A DNA stretch of 64,000 nt from the NCBI RefSeq assembly GCF_965219595.1, contig NZ_OZ244781.1, forward strand, positions 3,348,001 through 3,412,000, read 5' to 3'. Source of the DNA: Poriferisodalis sp022821985. Its GTDB lineage: Bacteria; Actinomycetota; Acidimicrobiia; Acidimicrobiales; Poriferisodalaceae. Position numbers and translations under genes: made by a program. Below, piece after piece: positions 17,860 through 28,277 of this stretch; the stretch's first letter is position 1; each line of letters begins with the position of its first letter. A model generated the notes under the pieces. The model worked only from the letters and a program-made list of their open reading frames with translations. It was not told the origin of the DNA and ran no database searches.

Positions 17860-18023
17860 ACTCGCAGGTTAAGAGGTAGGGCCGAATAGGTGGATACCGC
17901 GAAGGTGTGTAGTAGGTTTCGCCGACGTAAGGCCTGAATTTTGGGGTGTCGGATCGGGCATGCCTCAGGTCTGGCATGATGCGGTACTTCCGCATCTCGT
18001 AGCTGCGCAGGAGGCTGCACAAT

Positions 18024-18359
18024 ATGGAACTCGCACAGGAGCGGGACGCAGGCACGAACGTGATCAGTCCAGCGGGCCGGGTGGACGGATCGAACTCCGC
18101 CGAATTTCACGAGTCGCTGATGGCTGCTCTTTCGGGCGATGACAACCGCGTCATCCTCGACATGGGCGGCATCGACTACATCAGCAGCGCCGGCCTACGC
18201 GTTCTGTTGCTGCTCGCCCAGCATCTGGGCGGCAGTTCGACGCCCTTCGCCGTTTGCTCGCTCGCAGCCTCGGTCGACGAAGTGTTCCGCATCAGCGGCT
18301 TCAATCAGATCATCACGGTGTTCGGAACGCTCGACGAGGCGAAGGCACAGCTGGCGTAG
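18024..18359 (+). CDS. STAS-domain anti-anti-sigma factor
   Basis: The 111-residue single STAS domain (SpoIIAA/RsbV family) has the phospho-acceptor region DYISSAGLRVLLLL, with Ser54/Ser55 as the likely phosphorylated residue. When unphosphorylated, such proteins bind and disarm an RsbW-type kinase. AGGAGG lies 9 bases before ATG 18024. It is the first gene of a five- or six-gene operon: the receiver-phosphatase starts 8 bases later, followed by the RsbW-like ATPase, a periplasmic-binding lipoprotein and a histidine kinase. Confidence 0.92.
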   Translation: MELAQERDAGTNVISPAGRVDGSNSAEFHESLMAALSGDDNRVILDMGGIDYISSAGLRVLLLLAQHLGGSSTPFAVCSLAASVDEVFRISGFNQIITVFGTLDEAKAQLA

Positions 18360-18367
18360 TTACGCCC

Positions 18368-19540
18368 ATGTCCCAGCCCTGGCGCATCCTCGTCGTTGAC
18401 GACGAGCCCGATCTCGAGCCGCTCGTCCTGCAGCGCATGCGGAGACACATCCGCAGCGGCAAGTACGAATTCGAGTTCGCGGGCAATGGCCTGGAAGCGC
18501 TCGAGAAGCTGCGCGCCGACGACAGCATCGACCTAGTGCTGTCCGACATCAACATGCCCCAGATGGACGGGCTGACCTTGCTGTCCCAGCTCGGCTCGCT
18601 CGATCAGGACCTGCGGGCGGTGATCATCTCCGCCTACGGCGACATGGGCAACATACGCACGGCCATGAACCGGGGCGCGTTCGACTTCGTCACCAAGCCG
18701 GTCGACTTCGACGATCTGCAGATCACTATCGAGCGCACGGTCGAGCATCTCCGGCAGTGGCGGGAGGCCACGGCATCGCGCGACAAGCTGGTCACGCTCC
18801 AGAACGAGCTCGACATCGCCACCAACGTGCAGCAGTCGATCCTGCCGTCCGACTTCCCGGCGACGTCGAAGTTCGAGATCAGCGCCAACATGGTGGCGGC
18901 CAGAAACGTCGGGGGCGACTTCTACGACTATGTGAATGCCCCGGACGACCGGATGTTCGCGACCGTCGCCGATGTCTCCGACAAGGGCATCCCTGCCGCA
19001 TTGTTCATGATGTCGAGTCGGACTGCCCTCAAGGGCGCTGCCATCGGCACCGGCTCGCCGCGCGAGGCCCTCATCGAGGCAAACCGCGTGCTGCAGGCCG
19101 ACAACCCCACGCTGATGTTCGTCACCGTCATCATGGCGGTGTACGACCCCCACAGCGGTGAGGTGACGTACTCCAGCGCGGGGCACGATCCGCCGGTGGT
19201 CGTGCGGGCCGACGGACACGCCGAGCAATTGCCCGCCATGGGAGGCATCGCCTTGGGTATAGCGCCCGAGGACATCTTCGTGAAGAACCTGACGGAGCAC
19301 ACGATCACACTCGAACCCGGCGAGACGCTCCTGCTCTACACCGACGGCGTCAGCGAGGCGATGAACGTGTACCACGAGGAATTCGGCATCGCGCAAATCC
19401 TCACGCTCTTCGAGGGCAACCCGCCGAACAACGCCGACGAAGCGATGAAGACCGTGTTCGATGCCGTTACCGAATTCGCCGGGGAGGCCCCCGCCTCCGA
19501 CGACATCACCTGCTTGACACTGCACCGGAATTTGTCATGA
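18368..19540 (+). CDS. Response-regulator receiver fused to PP2C/SpoIIE phosphatase
   Basis: A 390-residue protein. Residues 1-125 are a CheY-like receiver (LVVDDEPD, phospho-acceptor Asp60 in LVLSDINMPQMDG, FVTKPVDF). A coiled linker leads into a SpoIIE/RsbU-type Mn-dependent phosphatase with intact metal motifs: GGDFYDY, VADVSDKGIPAALFM, LYTDGVSEAM and ASDDITC. It would dephosphorylate the STAS partner when the receiver is phosphorylated, probably by the kinase encoded four genes downstream. ATG 18368 is chosen because the upstream frame only overlaps the STAS gene. Confidence 0.93.
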   Translation: MSQPWRILVVDDEPDLEPLVLQRMRRHIRSGKYEFEFAGNGLEALEKLRADDSIDLVLSDINMPQMDGLTLLSQLGSLDQDLRAVIISAYGDMGNIRTAMNRGAFDFVTKPVDFDDLQITIERTVEHLRQWREATASRDKLVTLQNELDIATNVQQSILPSDFPATSKFEISANMVAARNVGGDFYDYVNAPDDRMFATVADVSDKGIPAALFMMSSRTALKGAAIGTGSPREALIEANRVLQADNPTLMFVTVIMAVYDPHSGEVTYSSAGHDPPVVVRADGHAEQLPAMGGIALGIAPEDIFVKNLTEHTITLEPGETLLLYTDGVSEAMNVYHEEFGIAQILTLFEGNPPNNADEAMKTVFDAVTEFAGEAPASDDITCLTLHRNLS

Positions 19541-19647
19541 ACAGGCCCACGTTCAGCAGCATCGGTGTCGCGATTGATCCGCTGGCCGGCACTGGACTGC
19601 TCTGCGGAACCCCCACTTCGGAGCACCACTCATGCGACGTTCGCTGA
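19537..19647 (+). CDS. Possible 36-residue coupling peptide between phosphatase and RsbW genes
   Basis: An ATG overlaps the phosphatase stop (ATGA at 19537-19540). It opens a 36-codon frame beginning MNRPTFSS and ending 16 bases inside the RsbW-like gene. It could be a translational bridge keeping ribosomes moving to ATG 19632, or a chance frame. No motif is recognised. Confidence 0.25.
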   Translation: MNRPTFSSIGVAIDPLAGTGLLCGTPTSEHHSCDVR

Positions 19648-20060
19648 ACATCACACCAGTGCCCGGCGCTGCTGCAGCCGAAGCGCTCCCGCGCATCGTG
19701 GCATTCGTCGAGGAGATGGCCGAGCTCGACGACTGGGCACCCGACTTGGTGCTGAGGTCCAATCTCATCCTCGAGGAACTCATCTTGAACACGCTGACGC
19801 ACGGGCGTACCAGCGGGCTCAGCGACATCGAGATCACGCTGGAGAGCGGCGAGAATTCGGTCACCATCACCCTCGTCGACGACGGCGCGGCATTCGATCC
19901 CCTGAATGACGAGCCGTCTCCCGATACCAATCTGCCGCTCCAGGAGCGATCGATCGGCGGATTGGGGCTGCACCTCGTGCGCACGATGGCCGAAGACCTT
20001 GCGTACAGGCACGCCGACGGCAAGAACCACCTGACGCTGGTCGCCCGGGCTGGTGCCTGA
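19632..20060 (+). CDS. RsbW/SpoIIAB-like anti-sigma ATPase (HATPase)
   Basis: The 142-residue protein is a lone GHKL ATPase domain: N-box EELILNTLTHGR, G1 box DDGAAFDP, and G2-like SIGGLGLHLVR. Such proteins phosphorylate the STAS antagonist and sequester a sigma factor or other partner. No sigma gene lies nearby, so the target is unknown. An 8-base overlap with the downstream lipoprotein frame (if its GTG start is used) indicates co-translation. Confidence 0.88.
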   Translation: MRRSLNITPVPGAAAAEALPRIVAFVEEMAELDDWAPDLVLRSNLILEELILNTLTHGRTSGLSDIEITLESGENSVTITLVDDGAAFDPLNDEPSPDTNLPLQERSIGGLGLHLVRTMAEDLAYRHADGKNHLTLVARAGA

Positions 20061-21342
20061 CGGCACGGCGAGAATGCGCGCCGTCGCCTCGGCGGCGGCC
20101 CTTGCCATTGCCGCCGCTGCCCTGCTCGGCGCTTGCAGCGACTCAGGCGGCGGATCAGAGGGCTCGGGTCCCTCGAACACGATCGCAGCTCCGGTCCGCC
20201 CGACCGTTCCCGACAATCTCAGCGACGAGACTGGTGTGTACGCCGATCGGGTCGTATTCGGGCAATCCGCCGCCCTCGGCGGTGCCGCAGCCGAACTCGG
20301 TTTGGGCATGCAGCTCGGGATCCAGGCGGCCTTCGAAGAAGCCAACCGCGCCGGCGGCGTGAACGGGCGACAGCTCGTTCTCGAATCGCTCGACGACAAG
20401 TACGAGCCCGAGGCAGCCATCGCCAATACTCGTGCTCTCATCGAAGAGCGCGAGGTGTTCGCCCTCATCGGTGCCGTCGGCACGCCCACATCCCGATCCG
20501 CGACACCGGTTGCCGCCGCCGCCGACGTGCCGTATGTCGCGCCGTTCACCGGGGCCGGATTCCTGCGCAACGACGACTGGACCAACATCGTCAACCTGCG
20601 CGCCTCCTACGCCCAAGAGACCGAGGAGATGGTGGAGCGGCTCACTACCGACCTCGGCATCGACCGCATCGGTGTGCTCTTCCAAGACGACTCGTTCGGG
20701 CGAGCGGGCTACTTCGGCGCACTGGCCGCCCTGGAGCGACGCAACATGGAACCGGTCGCGATCGGCTTCTACCCCCGGAACACCACGGCTATCAAGTCGG
20801 CACTGCTGGACTTGAGAGCGGGCAACCCTGAGGCCGTCATCATGGTCGGTGCGTACGAGCCCGTGGGCACGCTCATTTCCTGGGCGCGCAATACGGGCTT
20901 CGATCCTGTGTTCATCACGCTGTCTTTCGTCGGAGCGAACGCGCTCGCCGACCAGCTCGGTGCCGAAGGCGAGGGGGTGCTCGTCACCCAGGTCGTGCCG
21001 TTCCCCTTCGACGACTCCACGCCGGTCGTCGCCGCCTACCAGGCCGCCCTGCGCGAGATAGACCCCGACGCGGTTCCCGGCTTTGTGTCGCTGGAGGGCT
21101 ACATCGCCGGACGGCTGGCGATTGCGGGTCTGGAACAGTGCGGCAGCGCGGTGTCGCGTGACTGTTTCCTGAACTCCATCTTGGGGGCTGACGAACTGGA
21201 CATCGACGGCTTCACCATGAACTTCGGTGACGGTGAGAGCATTACCGAGGACAATCAGGGATCCGACGCCGTCTTCGTCACCCAGATCGGAGCCGACGGT
21301 GCCTACCGATCCATCGAGACGCTGACAAGCACAGAGCGATGA
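20053..21342 (+). CDS. Periplasmic-binding (ABC amino-acid type) lipoprotein, likely signal receptor
   Basis: A 429-residue Leu/Ile/Val-binding-type periplasmic-binding protein (Peripla_BP_6). A signal peptide ends in the lipobox LLGAC. Two lobes follow, with YADRVVFGQSAALGGAAAEL, ANRAGGVNGRQL, SLDDKYEPEAAIAN and FLRNDDWTNIVNLRAS. The start could be GTG 20053 or ATG 20074; the latter gives a more normal signal peptide. No permease or ATPase genes accompany it. It sits between a signalling ATPase and a histidine kinase, whose ATG overlaps its stop by 4 bases. This suggests ligand sensing rather than transport. Confidence 0.88.
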   Translation: MPDGTARMRAVASAAALAIAAAALLGACSDSGGGSEGSGPSNTIAAPVRPTVPDNLSDETGVYADRVVFGQSAALGGAAAELGLGMQLGIQAAFEEANRAGGVNGRQLVLESLDDKYEPEAAIANTRALIEEREVFALIGAVGTPTSRSATPVAAAADVPYVAPFTGAGFLRNDDWTNIVNLRASYAQETEEMVERLTTDLGIDRIGVLFQDDSFGRAGYFGALAALERRNMEPVAIGFYPRNTTAIKSALLDLRAGNPEAVIMVGAYEPVGTLISWARNTGFDPVFITLSFVGANALADQLGAEGEGVLVTQVVPFPFDDSTPVVAAYQAALREIDPDAVPGFVSLEGYIAGRLAIAGLEQCGSAVSRDCFLNSILGADELDIDGFTMNFGDGESITEDNQGSDAVFVTQIGADGAYRSIETLTSTER

Positions 21343-23594
21343 CCGACACTGCCGCCACTGAAGAAGCGCCGCCGAGCGATTCCAACGGAGTGCGCGAGCA
21401 CCGCAAGCCGGCGGTACTTCAACGGATCTCGACCCAGATGTACGCGGGCATTGCCGCCCCATTGTTCCTGACGCTGGCTGCCAGCCTCGTCGCCTGGATC
21501 TCATTCACTCGTGTCGGCGAGGCGGAGAAGGAGGTCAACGAAGGCGCCATTCCGGAGCTGAGTGCTGCGTTCGGCGTGGCCGAGTCGAGCAACCGCCTGG
21601 TGGCCGGCGGTCCGGCACTCGTGTCCTCCACGCCCGACGACTTCGAGAGCGTCGTAACAGGCATCGCAGCGGCACGATCCGAGTTCGAGACACAGTTGGA
21701 GTTGTTGTGGAACCGCGGCACCGGCTCCATGTGGCTCGGCGAGATGCGCGGTTACGCCGCTCAGCTCAACTCGAACATCTCCGCCATCGAGGCTGAAATG
21801 CCCGAGTACTTCGAACTCGGGACGGAGGCCGACGAGCTCAGAGCCGAAGTGGATGCCGCTGTGCGCGAACTCGAGCGCCAGATCGTGCCGGCGCTCGACG
21901 ATCAGCTCTTCTACCTAGTCGCCGGGCAGCGAGATCTCCATGCCCCGCCCGTAGCGGATGCCGTCCACCGCTCCGACGAAGAAGTGCGCTTGTACCGCCA
22001 CTGGTCCGCCCTCGGCGGCGACGTCGCGCGGTCGGCCGAGCTGCTGGCCAGCGCATTCAGCGCATCGCAGTCGGCGCTGATCGAGCCGCTGCGGGAGAGC
22101 TTCGAATCTGCGAGAGACCGCATCGAGATCAGCGTGGCCACGCTCGACGTGGCAGCCGGCCCCGAATTCCGACCTGCAGTCGACCGACTCATAGCGCTCG
22201 GGCTCAACGACGGCAGCGTGTTCGATGTCACCCAGCGACGCCTGCAGATCGAGGAATCCCAGCGCCGACAGCTCGCCGAGAACCAAGCCCTGGGTGTGGC
22301 GCTGGTGGGCGAGATCGAGTCGCTCGTGGGTGCCGTGGAGACCGATGTCGACGTCGCCACGGCAGCCTCGGCGCAGGCCGTGAACACCGGTCGCCTGCTG
22401 CTGATCGTCATCAGCGTCGCCGGCGTTCTGGGTGCGCTGCTCATCAGTTGGCTGTTTGTCGGCAAGCGGATCCTGCGGCGCGTCGGCCAGCTGTCGAACC
22501 GTATGCGAGCCCTCGCAGGCGGCGACCTCGAAACCCCGGTCGAAACCGGGGGAAGGGATGAGGTGGCCGAGATGGCGGATGCGCTTGAGCAGTTCCGCCA
22601 GGCCGCACTCGAAGTGCAACGACTCAACCTGGTCGAGGAGCTGGCCGGTCAGCTCAGCGAGCGCAACGAGCAGCTGTCCCAGACGCTCGCCGACCTGGAC
22701 CGTGCACAGGACCAGATCGTGGCGAACGAGAAGCTGGCGGCGCTCGGCGAGGTGACCGCCGGCGTCGCCCACGAGATCCGGAACCCGCTGAACTTCGTCA
22801 AGAACTTCGCCGAGTCGTCCGACGAACTGCTCGAAGAACTGCTCGAAGCGATCGCCGATCCCGAACCGGCCGACGATCAGGCCGACTACATCGCCGAGAT
22901 CACCGGCGACCTCAAGGAGAACCTGACTCGCATCCGCGGGCACGGTGACCGGGCCAACCGCATCGTGGAGAGCATGCTCATGATGGGCCGGGGCGGCGGC
23001 GAGTCGCGCCCCGTGGAGATCAACGCCCTGCTCGACGAGCACGCCATGCTCTCCTACCACAGCGCCCGGGCGCAGGACGCCGATTTCAACGTGACCATCG
23101 AGCGCGACTTCGACCCCGATGTGGGCGAGCTGGAGGTCATCCCGCAGGACATGGGTCGCGTGTTCCTCAACCTGGTCACCAATGCCGGCTATGCCGCTAA
23201 CGAGCGCTGGCGGGACCTCGGCGGCGAGCCAGGCAAGATGGTCACCGTGGGCGACGGCGACGACACGCCCTATTTCCCGACGATTTGGCTGAGCACTCAG
23301 CGAACCGACGAGTCCGCGGTGATCAAGGTTCGCGACAACGGCACAGGCATCCCGCCGGACGTCGCCCAGCGAATCTTCGAGCCGTTCTTCACCACCAAGC
23401 CCACCAATGAGGGCACGGGGCTGGGCTTGGCGATGTCAAACGACATTGTCCGAGGCCACGGCGGGCAGATCTCGGTGGAGAGCGAACCGGGCGAGTACAC
23501 CGAGTTCACCGTGGAGCTGCCGCTCGAGCGCGCTGCCTCCGTCGAGCCGGTCGAGCCAGTCCAGACTGAGGACGCCGCGACCCCGGCGAGCTGA
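21339..23594 (+). CDS. HAMP sensor histidine kinase
   Basis: A 751-residue membrane kinase. TM1 is about residues 35-56 (YAGIAAPLFLTLAASLVAWI), followed by a roughly 290-residue, strongly helical extracytoplasmic domain. TM2 (LLLIVISVAGVLGALLISWL, about 350-370), a HAMP domain and a coiled coil come next. HisKA has His478 in GVAHEIRNPLNF. The HATPase has N-box FLNLVTNAGYAAN, RDNGTGIPP and EGTGLGLAMS. The architecture resembles TorS-like kinases that read a periplasmic-binding protein. Its ATGA start overlaps the binding-protein stop. The only receiver in the operon is fused to the phosphatase. Confidence 0.93.
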   Translation: MTDTAATEEAPPSDSNGVREHRKPAVLQRISTQMYAGIAAPLFLTLAASLVAWISFTRVGEAEKEVNEGAIPELSAAFGVAESSNRLVAGGPALVSSTPDDFESVVTGIAAARSEFETQLELLWNRGTGSMWLGEMRGYAAQLNSNISAIEAEMPEYFELGTEADELRAEVDAAVRELERQIVPALDDQLFYLVAGQRDLHAPPVADAVHRSDEEVRLYRHWSALGGDVARSAELLASAFSASQSALIEPLRESFESARDRIEISVATLDVAAGPEFRPAVDRLIALGLNDGSVFDVTQRRLQIEESQRRQLAENQALGVALVGEIESLVGAVETDVDVATAASAQAVNTGRLLLIVISVAGVLGALLISWLFVGKRILRRVGQLSNRMRALAGGDLETPVETGGRDEVAEMADALEQFRQAALEVQRLNLVEELAGQLSERNEQLSQTLADLDRAQDQIVANEKLAALGEVTAGVAHEIRNPLNFVKNFAESSDELLEELLEAIADPEPADDQADYIAEITGDLKENLTRIRGHGDRANRIVESMLMMGRGGGESRPVEINALLDEHAMLSYHSARAQDADFNVTIERDFDPDVGELEVIPQDMGRVFLNLVTNAGYAANERWRDLGGEPGKMVTVGDGDDTPYFPTIWLSTQRTDESAVIKVRDNGTGIPPDVAQRIFEPFFTTKPTNEGTGLGLAMSNDIVRGHGGQISVESEPGEYTEFTVELPLERAASVEPVEPVQTEDAATPAS

Positions 23595-24173
23595 TCAGTC
23601 TCCGTCGGGGAAGGGATCCTCCCAATCGGGTGGCAGCGGGATCTCGAAGGCATTCAGCGTCAGCGAGATCAAGCAGTAGTAGCCCACCGTGGTCACCAGC
23701 TCGATCACGCCCTCGGTGCCGAACTCCTCGACCGCTGCGGCGTAGGTCTCGTCGCTCATGCTGTGCGACTCGAGCAGCTCCGTTGCGACCCGGTGAGCGA
23801 TGGCCTCCTGCCCCGTGAACTCGGCAGGCCTGCCGTCCCGGAGCGCATCGAGGTGGCGCTGCTCGATGCCCGCCATCTGAGCCAGGCGTTCGTGGGCGGC
23901 GAACTCGAACTTCGACCGGTAGTGCGCTCCGACCGTGCAGATGGCCGCTTCCTTGACTGGCTCGGGCAGGCCGCCCGCGAACCGGACGGCGGCACCCAGC
24001 GCCTGGGTGGGTCCCCCGATGGCAGGCGCCCGTACCCACACCCCATAGGGGCCCACGATGCTCTTGACGTTCAGATCGGAGGTCGCCGCGCTGCGCGGAC
24101 CGCTGCGCAAGGCCTCATAGACCTCGCGCCCGCCGCCGGTCAACTCTTCGGGTGTGATCTCGGGCAGTCTCAT
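23595..24173 (-). CDS. Carboxymuconolactone decarboxylase / AhpD-like protein
   Basis: The 192-residue helical protein has the CMD-family core KEAAICTVGAHYRSKFEFAAH. It keeps the AxxH-type second motif, but only one Cys appears where AhpD has CxxC. A true peroxidase-adaptor activity is therefore doubtful, and a decarboxylase-like or unknown role is more likely. It lies 48 bases downstream of uvrA on the same strand and abuts the convergent kinase gene with no gap. Confidence 0.82.
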   Translation of the reverse strand: MRLPEITPEELTGGGREVYEALRSGPRSAATSDLNVKSIVGPYGVWVRAPAIGGPTQALGAAVRFAGGLPEPVKEAAICTVGAHYRSKFEFAAHERLAQMAGIEQRHLDALRDGRPAEFTGQEAIAHRVATELLESHSMSDETYAAAVEEFGTEGVIELVTTVGYYCLISLTLNAFEIPLPPDWEDPFPDGD

Positions 24174-24221
24174 CTGCGTCCTCTTTCGCTCGTGGGATTG
24201 GGGGGATTGGTACGGGGAAGC

Positions 24222-27074
<2,853 letters not shown>

Positions 27075-27172
27075 TCGGGTGGAGCCTACCGGCGACCCCG
27101 CCGGTCATCCCGGACACAAACACAAGTTCGTACGCCAATCCGCCCACGCTCTGAGGGCGCAACCGGCAGAAG

Positions 27173-27178
27173 TAGGGT
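27173..27178 (+). promoter_or_regulatory. Leaderless-type -10 element (TAGGGT) for the mycothiol dehydrogenase gene
   Basis: TAGGGT sits 7 bases before ATG 27186, with no ribosome-binding site between, implying a leaderless or nearly leaderless transcript. The same hexamer occurs just before the antitoxin start at 8545. No clear -35 is seen. Confidence 0.4.
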
Positions 27179-27185
27179 CGCGGTC

Positions 27186-28277
27186 ATGCCACATGAAGTA
27201 CAAGGTGTCGTAGCCGCAGCGGTCGGCGAGCCGGTCACGGTCGAGACGATCGTGGTCCCCGACCCCGGTCCCGGTGAGGTAATCGTCGACGTCCAAGCAT
27301 GCGGCGTGTGCCACACCGACCTGCACTACCGCGAGGGCGCCATCAACGATGAGTTCCCGTTCCTGCTCGGGCACGAAGCCGCAGGCGTCGTGTCAGAAGT
27401 CGGCGACGGCGTCACCAATGTCGCCGTCGGCGATTTCGTGATACTGAATTGGCGCGCCGTCTGCGGCCTCTGCCGGTCGTGCCAGCGTGGCCGCCCGTGG
27501 TACTGCTTCGCCACGCACAACGCGTCGCAGAAGATGACCCTTGACGGCGTCGAGCTGTCGCCCGCGCTGGGTATCGGTGCGTTCGCCGAGAAAACCCTGG
27601 TGGCCGCAGGACAGGCCACCAAGGTGGACCCTGCGGCCCCGCCCCAGGTTGCTGGTCTCATCGGCTGCGGGGTCATGGCCGGCTTGGGTGCCGCGATGAA
27701 CACCGGCGGCGTCGGCCGCGGCGACAGCGTGGCCGTATTCGGATGCGGCGGCGTGGGCGATGCCGCAATCTGCGGCTCCCGGTTGGCCGGAGCGCACACG
27801 ATCATCGGCATCGACCTGGACGACCGCAAGCTCGACTGGGCCCGCGAGTTCGGCGCCACCCACACCGTCAACTCGGCAGGCCTCAGCAACGATGAGGTCG
27901 TCGAGGCGATCCGCGAGCTGACCGACGGCAACGGCGTGGATGTGGCCATCGAGGCCGTGGGCTTGCCCCAGACCTACGAGCAGGCCTTCTATGCCCGCGA
28001 CCTGGCGGGCACCGTGGTGCTGGTGGGTGTGCCGAACCCGACCATGAAGATCGAGCTGCCGATGATCGAGGTGTTCGGGCGCGGCGGCTCGCTCAAGAGC
28101 TCGTGGTACGGCGACTGCCTGCCAAGCCGTGACTTTCCCATGCTCATCGACCTCCACCTGCAGGACCGCCTGCCGCTGGACAAGTTCGTCAGCGAGACGA
28201 TCGGGATTGCAGGCGTCGAGGAGGCGTTCGAGAAGATGGAGCACGGCGAGGTGCTGCGCTCCGTCGTCATGCTCTAG
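27186..28277 (+). CDS. S-(hydroxymethyl)mycothiol dehydrogenase (mycothiol-dependent formaldehyde dehydrogenase)
   Basis: A zinc-containing medium-chain dehydrogenase of 363 residues that oxidises the formaldehyde-mycothiol adduct with NAD. Motifs are ACGVCHTDLHYREG and GHEAAG (catalytic zinc), a cysteine-rich structural zinc site (CGLCRSCQRGRPWYC), ILNWRAVCG, GCGGVGDAA (Rossmann) and SLKSSWYGDCLPSRDFP near the end. These match actinobacterial MscR-type enzymes closely, which implies that the organism makes mycothiol. Although the frame is open far upstream through uvrA, ATG 27186 is the start. Its stop shares CTAG with the convergent uvrB stop. Confidence 0.93.
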   Translation: MPHEVQGVVAAAVGEPVTVETIVVPDPGPGEVIVDVQACGVCHTDLHYREGAINDEFPFLLGHEAAGVVSEVGDGVTNVAVGDFVILNWRAVCGLCRSCQRGRPWYCFATHNASQKMTLDGVELSPALGIGAFAEKTLVAAGQATKVDPAAPPQVAGLIGCGVMAGLGAAMNTGGVGRGDSVAVFGCGGVGDAAICGSRLAGAHTIIGIDLDDRKLDWAREFGATHTVNSAGLSNDEVVEAIRELTDGNGVDVAIEAVGLPQTYEQAFYARDLAGTVVLVGVPNPTMKIELPMIEVFGRGGSLKSSWYGDCLPSRDFPMLIDLHLQDRLPLDKFVSETIGIAGVEEAFEKMEHGEVLRSVVML

